A stretch of 64,000 nt of DNA, from contig OX637339.1 of the NCBI GenBank assembly GCA_951799405.1, positions 1,984,001 through 2,048,000 of the forward strand. The letters are read 5' to 3'. Positions 28,719-38,449 of the stretch are shown here, one piece after another. A model generated the notes under the pieces. That model saw only the letters and a program-made list of their open reading frames with translations. It was not told the origin of the DNA and did no database searches. The translations under genes were made by a program, and so were the position numbers. Source of the DNA: Agapetus fuscipes. Its lineage: Eukaryota > Arthropoda > Insecta > Trichoptera > Glossosomatidae. How positions within the stretch are numbered: position 1 is the first letter of the stretch; each line of letters opens with the position of its first letter.

Positions 28719-28907
28719 AAGCGCTATTCTGCTAAATTCCTTAAAAACTTAAGGCGACGAGATAGCGATTCGTGTCCAAAAATAAGGTGTAGGTATTGTG
28801 ATTTTTTTTTATCTATGAAGTTCTTTCGCAGACGCTAGCAAGCTTCGACTTGGATTGATATCCAAAATGTAAGGAATTTAGTTTTTTTTAGGAAATTAGC
28901 GCTTCAG
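28719..28907. mobile_element. MITE-M, diverged copy
   Basis: Left arm GAAGCGCTATTCTGCTAAAT and GGCGACGAGATAGCGATTCG, interior TGTCCAAAAATAAGGTGTAG, right arm TGTAAGGAATTTAG, then ATTAGCGCTTCAG. The right arm is degraded compared with 52189-52370. Confidence 0.65.
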
Positions 28908-29029
28908 AAAGCGTTTTTAACGGACGTTAAAGCGCCAGCGTTTTAGCGCCGTAACGTCGCGTACATTGGGTTTGAACGGCTTCGACACGATATTCAGCGA
29001 CTCGGATGAAAATGAATTATTTCTGCTGT

Positions 29030-29630
29030 ACGTTTGTATTCCTTGAGTTATAGGTTGGTATGAGGCTGACCACCAATACTGTTAAAAACGCTTCACTTTA
29101 CCAATGTCAACCCTGTTTCAGGGAAGGTCGAGAAAAGTTGCAGGGCTTATGTTCATTTGAGGTTTGGATTTTAATTTATAAGTGCTCATGCAGAATCTGT
29201 AAGCGTGAATTTACACGCGTCTGTTTGTGGGCATGCGTTTAATAATATTAATTAACTGTACTGTACTGTATCCTGCCGCCGTTCCACTAGGGGTGGCCGG
29301 TACCTCCGCAGATGCGTCTCCACTTTTTTCTGTCCTTGCATACATCTTTCATCTCTTCAACATTCATCACTTTCTTCATACGTACTCTTCTCTTATTCTC
29401 ACTCTGCAGTTTCCATTCTTTCGCAATTTCACCTATTTGGTCTATCCATTCCTTCCTCGCTCTTCCCCTTTCACGCTTTCCTCTGATAGTTCCTCTGTAG
29501 GTACACTTTCTTCGTTATTATTCGTTCATCATCCATTCTTTCAAGATGTCCGAACCATCTCGTTGTGCTTTTAATTTAAAATGTAAATATATCTCTTTGC
29601 AACTTAGATTACAGATTATAGATAGATAAG
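29030..29630 (+). mobile_element. LINE-A (A2) 3' UTR split by LINE-C
   Basis: Left part TTGAGTTATAGGTTGGTATG to GTGGGCATGCGTTTAATAAT; right part TTTAATTTAAAATGTAAATA to CTTTGCAACTTAGATTACAG. TTAATT occurs at both junctions, a likely target duplication for the LINE-C insertion. Confidence 0.82.
29256..29560 (-). mobile_element. LINE-C 3' end
   Basis: The tail is CTGTACTGTACTGTATCCTG on the plus strand. The minus strand encodes the C-terminal LINE domain (GRARKEWIDQIGEIAKEW, MKDVCKDRKKWRRICGGTGH), with frame breaks around 29470-29520. It stops at the shared GGCCACCCCTAG motif. Confidence 0.83.
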
Positions 29631-30190
29631 TGATCACTCTATCACGTGAGCTATCGACTGGACACTTGATTGAAAAGTACAAAAAGCCTATTCGATTGAA
29701 TGTTACAATACTGTTGTAGGTAATTAATTGAATCGGTTACCTGTTAGCGGCGCATTTGGTTATGAATGGTCTGGGCGGAAATCCCGCACCAGGGCCCCCA
29801 GTGGAGCTCCGCCCCCGCCCACCGGAAGCCGGGCAGACTGCGCAGACAGGGTGCGCGGTGGTACTGTACAGGACTTCACACCAGTCGGCATTGTTAATAC
29901 GTAATAGTCCGTGTAGAACTGTCTGAAATGAAATAAAAAAATGACATCGAATCACTTGCTTTTAGAGTCATGGGCACGCCTCTGAGTTGGAGGTTCTTTC
30001 TTGTTTTGTCGTGCTGTTGCTTTTGCTTCACGGAAAGGCCTTTTGCTACTGAGAAAATATAGCTAATACTGAATAAGTGCATTTTTTTTCGTATCTTCAA
30101 CAGAGAAAACACACAACAGCAAAATTTTAATGTCAGTTTAAATATAAATGTAAAAGGACTTGCGTTGAGATATCGTAGATTCCAGAAGAC
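29630..30190. other. Mostly unassigned, with a MITE-O-like scrap
   Basis: GAGAAAATATAGCTAATACTG and CAGAGAAAACACACAACAGC (30050-30120) recall the MITE-O interior. A GC-rich piece at 29760-29850 is unrecognised. No convincing gene. Confidence 0.35.
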
Positions 30191-30195
30191 AGTCT

Positions 30196-30438
30196 GTACC
30201 CTTAGTGCGAGTTGCAAAACTTGAGTAATGTAAAGTTTACGGCAATTATAAAAGAGTGATTTCCCCCAAGATCTGCCGTTTTTGTTTGTTTGAACTTGAT
30301 TTTCTTCATCACTGTATCTCTTTTGCTAAGACCACAAAGTATAAGAAACAAAAACAGTAGATTTTGGGAGAAATCACTCTTTAATATTTTCAGTAAACTT
30401 TACTTTTCTCAAGTTTTGCAACTCGTACTAAGGGTTCA
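30196..30438. mobile_element. MITE-H, copy 2
   Basis: Starts TACCCTTAGTGCGAGTTGCA and ends CAACTCGTACTAAGGGTTCA. The centre TTGATTTTCTTCATCACTGT is flanked by ATCTGCCGTTTTTGTTTG and its near complement. About 243 bases. Confidence 0.87.
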
Positions 30439-30604
30439 GGGTCGCGGTTTAGGTGTGATTGAGTTTTCAGTCTTAGGGTGGGAGGCTAGAGGAGACTAAA
30501 GAGAATGAATGAGGGAGAGGTCCCAGACTCTTGCAGAATTCCGAGCAAAGTGTATCTGTGCAGTTACCCCCCTTACTGTATACATAAAAGGAGCTACCTT
30601 AGCT

Positions 30605-30705
30605 CCTTTTCACTACTTATAGGTTGTTTTGAGGCTGATCACCCATGCTGTGAAAAAATGGTTAACCTAGCCAATGCTACCCCTGTTTCAGGGAAGGTCA
30701 TCCAA
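30605..30705 (+). mobile_element. LINE-A 3' UTR start fragment
   Basis: CACTACTTATAGGTTGTTTT to CCCCTGTTTCAGGGAAGGTC. A short inverted pair GGAGCTACCTTAGCTCC lies just before it. Confidence 0.72.
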
Positions 30706-30794
30706 TGACAAAATGTGAGGGATTACTTTCAATTCACTATTTGACAAAAACGCTATGGTTTAGTATAAACATAAACTTTATGTAAGTACTTAAA

Positions 30795-31058
30795 AGTCCG
30801 GTCGATATCTCAGTTGGTAGAGTGTCTGCATTCCATGCCGACAGCTCGAGTTCGAATCCCATTAAGGGTGTCAGAAATAATTCCCATTTCGGTGTTTATT
30901 TCAAAACCCAAAATAAAATACCGGCAAGGCTTACTCAGCCTTCAAAAGAAATGAGTATTAGTCCCCTCGGAAACTGGGAAACCACCACTTCAACAGAAGA
31001 AACCCTTCGGGGATAACGCGATAAGAAGTTTCACTTTATGCGTAGCTTAGTTGCGGTA
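30795..31058 (+). mobile_element. SINE-2, near full length
   Basis: tRNA-like head GTCCGGTCGATATCTCAGTTGG with box B GAGTTCGAATCCCATTAAGG, body ACCGGCAAGGCTTACTCAGC, an 80-base deletion of the CCGGCCCCCTTACCTG part, and end CGTAGCTTAGTTGCGGT. Confidence 0.86.
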
Positions 31059-31161
31059 TGTACTGATGCATGTTTTGGAGTTAAAGATGTCATCGGACGA
31101 TACTTACTTTACTTTGCGTATGGCCGGCAAGCACAGCAAATCACTTGGCCGTTGGGCCGCG

Positions 31162-31965
31162 TCAGAGGCGAAGATCCAAGCCCTCCATCCACTTCACTGC
31201 TCCTGGCGTGGCCTCGTGGAGGTCCTTCAGGCTAGGAGGGTGTCTTCTGATGGGGCACTCCTCCACTATGTGCCGGACAGTCTGGTTCTCCGCCCCACAG
31301 TCACATCCTGGAGAAGGAGCTAATCCCCATCTATGGAGCAAGAAGTTGCAAAGGCCTTGCTCGGTTCGGATCCTATTCAAGGTCGTCCACAGTCCTCTCG
31401 CAAGATTAAACCCTGGGACCTCCTGGTGTGGCAGAGTGATCAGCTCGTGGTTTTTAAAGCCTTTCTCCTCCCATATGGACTTCCATTGCAGTGTAGCATC
31501 CCTACTCCGATCATCAATTGTCCAGATGGGGTTTCTGGACTTGAGTCGCTTGTTTGGGTGCTGAAAGATGTCCTTGAAAGCAGGGAGCAGCGGGTCACTT
31601 CTCACTCTGTCGACCAGTTTTATGGATGCTAGGGATCTACGCAGGGTTGGAGGGGCGATGTTGGACAGGACCGAGAGCCACTGGACGGGTGTAGACCTTA
31701 CGGTTCCTGAGATGGAGCGCATGGTTTTGTTCAGCTCCACATCCAGCTTGTTACAGTGATCGCTACGAGCCCAGACGGGAGCGCAGTACTCCGCCGCACT
31801 GTACACCAGAGCCATAGCTGAAGTTCTCAGTGTCCTTGCGTCACTTCTCCATGCAGTGACTGCCAGTTTACGATGTCGGACGATGGAATGAATGCTCAAA
31901 CCCTCCTCGTACCCGTCCTGTATGTATATGTCAGAAGGACCCACAGCACATAGACGCTCATACAA
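31162..31965 (-). pseudogene. LINE C-terminal domain with zinc-knuckle-like end
   Basis: 267 codons. Residues SAAEYCAPVWARSDHCNKLD and MRSISGTVRSTPVQWLSVLS are typical of the region after the reverse transcriptase in jockey/CR1-group LINEs. Near the C-terminus CDCGAENQTVRHIVEECP gives a C-x-C...H-x4-C arrangement, the usual nucleic-acid-binding end of these proteins. No catalytic YADD is present. The frame is still open, so the insertion is fairly young. Its first ~30 codons come from insert U. Confidence 0.82.
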
Positions 31966-32003
31966 AGCTATACATTTCTCAAGTGGAACGATGGAATGAA
32001 TGC
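31896..32003 (-). repeat. Insert U, copy 2, with 17-base direct repeats
   Basis: ACGATGGAATGAATGCT occurs at 31879-31895 and again at 31987-32003. The ~91 bases between match 890-990. The net insert is 108 bases, a multiple of three, so the LINE frame stays open across it. Confidence 0.6.
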
Positions 32004-32214
32004 TATTAAATTGACTGAAGAATGTTGGTCGAGCAACTTAACAAACAATTTCTTACGCCAATTTTCAGTGTGACATTGCAGATTATGACCAATCTACCAG
32101 GGACCAAGAATCGTTAATTTTTGGAGTTACAGACGTTTTGGATTAATTGGTGCTTTGACGAAAAGTTTGGTATGAGTTTGACCTTGGATGTTTTAAAAAA
32201 ATAATCCTCTTTTG

Positions 32215-32475
32215 TTAATAACGCCTTGACTTATTAGGTTGGTATGAGGCTGACCACCCATACTGTAAAAAATGAGTCACTTTGCCAATGTCACCCCTGT
32301 GTCAGGGAAGGTCGGCAAAAGTTGTTGGGCTTATGATCATATGAGATTTGGATTTTGTTTGTAAGTACACATTCAGCATTTGTAAGCGTGAACTACACGT
32401 GTTTGTTTGGTGGTATGCATTTGAGAGCCTTAAACGTTAATATATCTCTGCAACTTAGATTATAGTTTATAGAGA
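32215..32475 (+). mobile_element. LINE-A (A2) 3' UTR copy
   Basis: From CGCCTTGACTTATTAGGTTG to CTGCAACTTAGATTATAGTT. Good match to the A2 subtype (GTAAGTACACATTCAGCATT). Confidence 0.86.
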
Positions 32476-32479
32476 CGCC

Positions 32480-33060
32480 ACTGTTTCAGGGAAGGTCAGC
32501 AAAAGTTGCAGAGCTCATGCTCATTCTAGAAAGTCTTTATTGTGTAAGTGCAAAGTGCAAGTGGTTTCCTTGACTAATATGTTAGTATGAAATTGACCTC
32601 CAAAGCCGTAAAAATTTGGTATACTTTACCGATGTCACCTTTGTTTCAATTAAATTCAACAGAATTTTATTTTATTTTGAGATTTGTTTTATTGTGTTGG
32701 TGCACTTGCAGCGTGTGTATGCAGAAACATTTACAGGTTTTTTTTTGTGGACGTGCATTTATTATTAATCTTTAATGTTTTTTTTATGTTTTTGTATGTT
32801 TTCATACCTTAGATTCCTTGACTGATATGAGGCTGAACACCCATTCTGTAAAAAAAAAATCACTTTTTAAATGCCAGCCCCGTTTCAGGGAAGATTGGCA
32901 AGAGTTGCAGGGCTTAAGTTCATCAATTTGTGATTGGGTTTTTTATATTGTAGGTCCACATGCGGCATGTGTTAGCGCGAACTTATACATGTCTGCTTGT
33001 GGGAATGCGTTTAATAACAATCTCAAATGCTATACTTCTTTGCAACTTATATTATAGATT
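32480..33060 (+). mobile_element. Two diverged LINE-A 3' UTR copies in tandem
   Basis: A short piece (32480-32520), an old copy (32567-32800; GTATGAAATTGACCTCCAAA), then a better one (32812-33060; TGATATGAGGCTGAACACCC to TTGCAACTTATATTATAGAT). All are in the same orientation as the copy before them. Confidence 0.72.
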
Positions 33061-33490
33061 AAAGACAAGACGAAAAGTAATTTTCAAATATTTTATAATA
33101 CGAGTACCATTGTTTGGTTTTAATTAATAATGAAAATCTTTGATAAAAAACATTAATTAATTTAGAAGAAAATACCAGGCGTTAAAATTTAGATTAAAGA
33201 ATGACGTTTTCCTATAATGAGAAATAGTTTTCATCTGATTTTTCATACCTGTACTTGAAGTTTCGGCTTTTACAAAGATGGTTTGCGTTAATCTTGAAAC
33301 TTAATTTACCGGTTATTCGTTAATAAACTTGTTGACTCTTGGTTAATCGTTAATTTAACTTATCAACGTTAAGTTAATTTAACTTGTATATTTTTTAGGG
33401 TGGATTTATTAACACAGTGAAAGAAAATTCACTTATTTAAATAAGTGAATTACAATTTTGTTTCCATTTGATTTTTTCAAGAAATTAATT
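33060..33490. other. Unassigned AT-rich stretch
   Basis: It contains GTTAATTTAACTTRT-like direct repeats (33345-33385 and 33485-33498) and the palindrome TTCACTTATTTAAATAAGTGAA near 33428. No frame. Confidence 0.4.
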
Positions 33491-33495
33491 TAACT

Positions 33496-33815
33496 TGTCC
33501 GGTCGATAGCTCAGTTGGCAGAGTGCTTGCATTCCATGCCGTGAGTTCGGGCATGAATCCCGCGGAGGGTGTCAGAAATGATTTCCCGTTTCGGTGTTTA
33601 TTTCAAGCCCCAAAATAAAATACCGGCAAGGCTTACTCAGCCTTCACAAGAAATGAGTACCAGCCCCCTCGGGAGCTGGGAGACTCCCACTTCGGATGAA
33701 GTGGTTGGCGTAAGGCCGGCCCCCTTACCTGTAAAAAAATAGGTTCCACTCGCCGCATGCGAAACCCTTCGGGGATGACGCGGCCAGAAGTTACACTATA
33801 TGTGTGAGTCTATGC
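33496..33815 (+). mobile_element. SINE-2, full length
   Basis: Head GTCCGGTCGATAGCTCAGTT, box-B-like GAGTTCGGGCATGAATCCCG (slightly damaged), body, GAAACCCTTCGGGGATGACG, and end GTTACACTATATGTGTGAG. The GCTTAGTTGCG terminus is replaced where the next copy starts. Confidence 0.86.
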
Positions 33816-34290
33816 CAAAGCAAGCATACCAATCCTACCGAGGGTGTCAGAAATGATTTCCTGTTTCGGTGTTCATTTTACTACCGGCAAGGCTTCACTT
33901 TGTCAATGTCACCCCTGTTTCAAGAAAGATCGGCAAGAGTTGCAGGTTCATACGTTCATTTGAGATTGGGTTTTTATGTTGTAGGTCCACATGCGGCATG
34001 TGTTAGCTCGAACTTGTACATGTCTGCTTGTGGGAATGCGTTTAATTTGAACCTTAAATGATACATATTTTTGCAGATTAGATTAAGATTTAGAAGGTTT
34101 ACTCAACCTTCACAAGAAATGAGTACCCTCATTAGCTGGGAAACCCCCGCTTCAACTGAAGTGGCTGGCGTAATGCCGGCCCCATCAACTGCGAAAATGA
34201 ATAGGTTCCACTCGCCACATGCTACCCTTTCGGGGAAAACGCGGCAAGAACTTACACTATATATGTAACTTAGTTGCGTTGTAACTTACA
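33816..34290 (+). mobile_element. SINE-2 split by a LINE-A 3' UTR
   Basis: SINE-2 runs from ATACCAATCCTACCGAGGGT to ACTACCGGCAAGGCTT. A LINE-A UTR (33890-34085, tail TTTGCAGATTAGATTAAGAT) comes next, then SINE-2 again from GGTTTACTCAACCTTCACAA to TGTAACTTAGTTGCGTTG. Confidence 0.82.
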
Positions 34291-34451
34291 CATTCATTAA
34301 TCAACTGAAAAAGTCATGGATTAACGCCTTAAATTTGTAGCTACACTCTCTAATGTTCAGTAGACTGATTTCGTAGAAATCTCATTATTCCGTTCTCCCT
34401 TGTACTGTAGTGACCACGATAAACAAACACTGCCCCGAATTCAATTGACGA

Positions 34452-34540
34452 TTGATGATGATGATGATTTCTTTATCAGCGCCGTTTCGTAACTCAATGT
34501 CACTCCAAGGGCGCTTATTGATTATTAAAAAAAGAGAAAA
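34452..34540 (-). mobile_element. LINE-E extreme 3' end
   Basis: ATGATGATGATGATTTCTTT followed by CAGCGCCGTTTCGTAACTCA is the antisense of a GAAATCATCATC tail and its short UTR. The same piece is at 57410-57475. Confidence 0.6.
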
Positions 34541-34598
34541 ACGACGCTGTTCGCGCCAAAGCGACATCTGTTGGTCATTCCCTAAAGTAATACCTATC

Positions 34599-34828
34599 AG
34601 TGGCGAAGGGTGCCATACAAGCCGATTCCCATCGGTTTCCCGTTTAAAATGAGGTAAAAATGATAATAAAGTAGACTGAATGGTTTCAATGGGGGAAAAT
34701 ATGTAATGTTTCTTTGGCTTTAAATGTATTTTTGTACTTTTTGCCTATATTTTTTAACTACATACTTTGTTAAATCATTTTAAAAGGGAAGCCGATGGGA
34801 ACCGGCTTGTATGGCACCCTTCGCCACT
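34599..34828. mobile_element. MITE-L with perfect 26-base termini and 10-base duplication
   Basis: The terminal inverted repeats begin AGTGGCGAAGGGTGCCATAC and are identical for 26 bases at both ends. AATACCTATC flanks it at 34589-34598 and 34829-34838. A 9-10 base duplication is typical of Mutator-like elements. The interior is AT-rich and non-coding. Confidence 0.9.
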
Positions 34829-34901
34829 AATACCTATCCTTGTACACAACTTTACCACAATTGCTCAAAAATCTGTATTACCTACCTGTATTGCCACTCG
34901 T

Positions 34902-35217
34902 CCAATAACCTTCGTCTAGGAAGGTCGTGGAGTGGAACTAGTCCAATAGCCTTCGTCTAGGAAGGTCGTGGAGTGGAACTATTCCAATAGCCTTCGTCTA
35001 GGAAGGTCGTGGAGTGGAACTAGTCCAATAGCCTTCGTCTAGGAAGGTCGTGGAGTGGAACTATTCCAATAGCCTTCGTCTAGGAAGGTCGTGGAGTGGA
35101 ACTAGTCCAATAGCCTTCGTCTAGGAAGGTCGTCGAGTGGAATTTGCGCTATATCCTTCGACTAGGAAGGTCGCCGAACGTGGTGTGACAAAACCTTCGT
35201 GTAGGAAGGTTATCATC
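34902..35217. repeat. 41-base tandem array with 82-base higher-order period
   Basis: Five near-perfect 41-base units start at 34902, 34943, 34984, 35025 and 35066; three decayed units follow to 35217. Each holds CCTTCGTCTAGGAAGG, a 5-base stem with a 6-base loop. The unit ends alternate ACTAGT and ACTATT, so the true repeat is a dimer. Confidence 0.92.
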
Positions 35218-35410
35218 CTATTCGCGAGTGCAAAAGTCGCGCGTGGCATCGGGATTACTGCTTGAAGAGAAGCATCGGCCATCAGGGACAAGACTGCAGT
35301 CGATCGAGGCCTGGACCACGGGAGAAGCAAGGTGAGTGGCAATTCCTTCGGTCCTTATCCTTGTTGTCCCGACCAACAGAGTCCAGGCTCTCGAAGCAGA
35401 TATTGCGTCC
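35218..35410 (+). other. GC-richer non-repetitive piece after the array
   Basis: It contains AGAAGCAAGGTGAGTGGC, which fits a 5' splice site (AG|GTGAGT), and a short open frame. No family is recognised. It could be the remains of a 5' UTR or promoter region of a retroelement or gene. Confidence 0.25.
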
Positions 35411-35492
35411 CAATCGGTCCCGAATCGCCACATGCGACCCCTTCGGGGATAACGCAGGCAATAAGTTACACTATATGTATTAGCTTAGTTGC
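35410..35492 (+). mobile_element. SINE-2 3' fragment
   Basis: GGTCCCGAATCGCCACATGC, CCTTCGGGGATAACGCAGGC, end TAGCTTAGTTGCGTTTG. Confidence 0.82.
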
Positions 35493-35564
35493 GTTTGTGA
35501 GAAAACGTCAGTCTTATATGGGACTATTTGTCCCCCCTTTCCTTAGCAACCCAGCTGGGTCTAT

Positions 35565-36112
35565 AATCTATAATCTAAGTTGCAAGGATATATTCATTCA
35601 AAGCTCTCAGATGTATGCCCACAAACAAACACGTGTAGTTCGCGCTTACAAATGCTGATTGTGTACTTACAAATAAAATCCAAACCTCAAATGAACATAA
35701 GCCCTGCAACTCTTGCCGACATTCCCTGAAACAGGGGTGACATTGGCAAAGTGAACCATTTTGTACAGTATGGGTGGTCAGCCTCATACCAACCTATAAG
35801 TCAAGGAATACGAGTAAAAAATAACATTTAAGTATAAGAAAACAACAAAACCTTAAAAATAAATCTATACAAAAAAAGTAAAAAATGTCTTATGCAAAAA
35901 TGTAGCAAGCCAATAAACCAACATTAAAAATCAGCATTGCAGATTAGCCGCCACTTCTTCCTGTCCTTGCATACTTCTTTCATTTCATCCAGAGTCATAA
36001 CTTTTTTCATACAAGCTCTCCTTTTATTATGACTCTGGATATCCCATTCACTCGCTATTTCGAAAATTTGGTCCATCCATACCTTTCTCGGTCTTCCTCT
36101 TCCACGACATCC
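35565..36112 (-). mobile_element. LINE-A (A2) 3' end with ORF fragment
   Basis: Tail ATAATCTATAATCTAAGTTG, full 3' UTR to AACCTATAAGTCAAGGAATA, then coding: GCRGRGRPRKVWMDQIFEIA, QSHNKRRACMKKVMTLDEMK, CKDRKKWRLICNADF. Cut at 36112 within the GRGRPRK segment. Confidence 0.87.
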
Positions 36113-36550
36113 ATAGTGGAAGTGGAAGTGGGTGATGACACAATATTGTCTATGCCAATATTCATGAGCGTACCTCATTACACCCCTCAATAAATTTGTA
36201 CGGGCAGTTCTAACTTTAAGTCATTTACAAGCATAACTTGAGACAAGGTTGGGCAGTGTTCAGCGAATCTCAGATGACAATTATTTTAGGGTCACCTTCG
36301 TTAGCGCTTAGACGTGCCGGGGGTCCGTCTAAACAATTTTATGGACTCCAGGGACCGCCCATGACTCCCCTAAGGTCGCCCAAGGCCCGGCCTGTAATTT
36401 TGATCTTATTGAATACCATAAATCAGACTAACATTGGGAATCTGAGATCTTGGGGTAGCCAGACATGTGACGAGCTATGTAACACTTGTCACCCATACAA
36501 GTGTCATGATTAAAAAAATAAATTAAATGAATTAATTAAAATTAAAATTA
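36113..36550. other. Unassigned stretch
   Basis: Short frames only; no recognised repeat. GTGGAAGTGGAAGTGG at the left edge is a small direct repeat. Confidence 0.35.
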
Positions 36551-36552
36551 GG

Positions 36553-37098
36553 CTGATTTATTTGGTGAGCGCTGTTTTTGTGTGTATCACACCTCAAGAG
36601 CCCTCTGCGAGCTTGGTCGTCGCTGTAGAAAGCGCCAATTCTCAAGCAAGACCCAGTTGTTGTAAGGCTGGATGGACCTTTTGATGACCGGTCTTTGGTA
36701 AAGGTTTATGAAGTTTTCAACCCAGCAAAGAGCAAATTTGAAAATATTAATTAGGGCCTGTTGCACCAACCTCCAATCAATATTTAATTGAAACATCAAA
36801 TTTGATTGCTTAGTTCTGGTAAGGACCTCGGTTAAATATTTCTCGAAAGTTGGTAAAAATGTGATGGAATTTGAACAGGAAATATGATTCACATCAGCTG
36901 ACTTACGTATATGCAATCAATTGTTTGATTTGAAAGGGAGAAATCACACTTAATTTTGATTTTCGTCTGATTGGAGTTTGGTGCCCTACTCTCTCCTAAC
37001 TGGCCCTAATGGTATATTTTCTGTGCTCCGCCGGGATTCGAACCCACGACCTTCCAGTTACGAGTCCGAAGTGTTACCACCTGGACTACGGACCGGTC
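36553..37098 (-). mobile_element. SINE-1 with tail A, split by MITE-K
   Basis: Tail A (TTATTTGGTGAGCGCTGTTT) and body run to GCAAATTTGAAAATATTAA. MITE-K intervenes (36754-37007). The SINE resumes ATGGTATATTTTCTGTGCTC and ends at the head (CCACCTGGACTACGGACCGG). Confidence 0.88.
36754..37007. mobile_element. MITE-K, solo copy
   Basis: Termini GGGCCTGTTGCACCAACCTC and TTGGTGCCCTACTCTCTCC...TGGCCCT. It shows the uninterrupted site of the LINE insertion in the 12.6-kb copy. Confidence 0.85.
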
Positions 37099-37164
37099 AA
37101 ATATGATATATTTCGGGTTCGCAAAAAAAAAAAAAACGCAACTATGCTACACATATAGTGTAAC

Positions 37165-37640
37165 TTATGTGTAACACTTCGGACTCTGAATGGAAGGTTG
37201 TGGGTTCGAATCCCGGCGGAGCACAAAAAATATACCTACCATTTATATTTTCAAATTTTCTCTTTGCTGGGTTGAAAAATTCATAAACCTTTACCAATGA
37301 CCGGTCACCAAAGGTCCATCCAGCCTTAAAGCAACTGGGTCTTGCTTGAGAACCTCGTTGGAACCAAACTCGTAAAAAGGTTGATACCTCAATTGGAAGA
37401 ATGCTTGCATTCCATGCCGAGAGCAAGGGTTCGATCTCAAGGTTAACTCAGCTTTCACAAGAAATGAGAACTAGCCCTACCGGGAGCTGGGAAGCCCCCA
37501 CCTCAACTGAAAGTTGTTGGTGTGAGGCCGGCCCCCTTACCCGTAAAAATAAATAGGTCCGGAATCGCCACATGCGACCCCTTCGGGGATAACGCAGGCA
37601 AGAAGTTACACTATATGTGTAGCTTAGTTGCGTTTATATG
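37165..37640 (+). mobile_element. SINE-1/SINE-2 dimer
   Basis: SINE-1 starts in ACACTTCGGACTCTGAATGG, box B GGTTCGAATCCCGGCGGAGC, body to TTGGAACCAAACTCGTAAAA. It passes straight into the SINE-2 head GGTTGATACCTCAATTGGAA and on to TAGCTTAGTTGCGTTT. The first head is 5'-truncated, with another SINE-2 end scrap (37138-37165) before it. Confidence 0.88.
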
Positions 37641-38160
37641 ATGCTGGAGAGATGTTTTCCGGGTTCTGCTGCCGTGGTCTGTGGGAGCTGGAGCTTCCGG
37701 ACGTTTCGCCCATGTCTACGATGGGCGTCTTCAGCGTGAAAGTGCAATGAAAAAGATGACCTTGATGAAAACTGTGATGGTCATCACTCAGTAATTGCAC
37801 AAACTTAAAAAAACTTTCAAATGCTGATTTTATCTCCTGGGTGACTTCGCGTTTGTCGATCACATTGTCCATGATTGGTACAATGATGGTGACAAATGTG
37901 TAGCTCGGGCTTTGAATGTTTTGTATGCAGAGGGGGAACTTATAATTATTTATTATAAAGGTTTGACGTGATCACAGAGCTGTGAAATGTCATACTTCAC
38001 CCGAAGTGACTGAATGGCTGGACACTATTATCTATACTATGTCCACGGTCCATGGACGCTGTGTCCCCTCAGTGCTTGTTTGTCTTATGTCCATCAGAGA
38101 TTATTTCACATAAGCAATATTTGCATGTGTACTGGAAAAATGTGTCGCATACGCAACTAA
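37641..38160. other. Unassigned, includes hammerhead-like motif and MITE-G scrap
   Basis: A minus-strand frame (37624-37872) is open but not recognised. 38095-38155 recalls the MITE-G interior (TTTGCATGTGTACTGGAAAA). Confidence 0.35.
37700..37735 (-). ncRNA. Hammerhead-like RNA motif, copy 2 (tentative)
   Basis: The minus strand reads CTGAAGAC, stem GCCCAT, 7-base loop, stem ATGGGC, then GAAACGTC. It is the same frame as 8305-8338 with a different, fully complementary stem. The stem change keeps pairing, which supports a conserved RNA structure. Confidence 0.35.
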
Positions 38161-38448
38161 GGGGCCGTCCAAAAATTACGTCATCGATTTTAGCCGATTT
38201 TCGACCCCCCCCCCCTTACAATCATCCTATGGTCATAATCTAATGATCCCCCCTCCCCCTCTTGCTGTAATACATAATAGATGAGCGTAATAATTAATAA
38301 TGTTATATTACTTACATTATATTTTGTAGAAATTGGTATTTACAAGAACGACGTCACTTTTGGTACTCGTACATCATTTGCCATCATCCGCAGACCAGAC
38401 TCCCCCCCCCCCCCCTAAATGCAAATGACGTAATATATGGACAGCTTC
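38161..38448. mobile_element. MITE-I, copy 1
   Basis: Starts GGGGCCGTCCAAAAATTACG and ends TGACGTAATATATGGACAGC. A C-run lies inside each end. The interior ATTGGTATTTACAAGAACGA and GACGTCACTTTTGGTACTCG are shared with 40692-40978. Non-coding. Confidence 0.86.
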
Positions 38449-38449
38449 T

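Larger units (their letters stand above)
31070..32030 (-). mobile_element. Non-LTR retrotransposon 3' end with open C-terminal frame
   Basis: It contains the 267-codon frame described separately. The frame ends at 31162 and about 90 more bases resemble a 3' UTR before SINE-2 begins. No tail microsatellite is obvious. It is 5'-truncated upstream of the polymerase core. Confidence 0.7.

Noticed and set aside
30795..30870. tRNA gene at SINE-2 heads (also 33496, 40090, 60612)
   Set aside because: Box A and box B are good, but the acceptor ends do not pair and a long conserved SINE body follows each time.
31333..31632. Plus-strand ORFs over 31.1-31.8 kb
   Set aside because: They are shadows of the minus-strand LINE frame, which has recognisable family motifs.
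34902..35217. CRISPR array
   Set aside because: The 41-base units are contiguous with no unique spacers, and the genome is eukaryotic.
37138..37165. Additional complete SINE-2 before the 37-kb dimer
   Set aside because: Only about 28 bases of the terminal ACTATGCTACACATATAG region are present; I treat it as a scrap.
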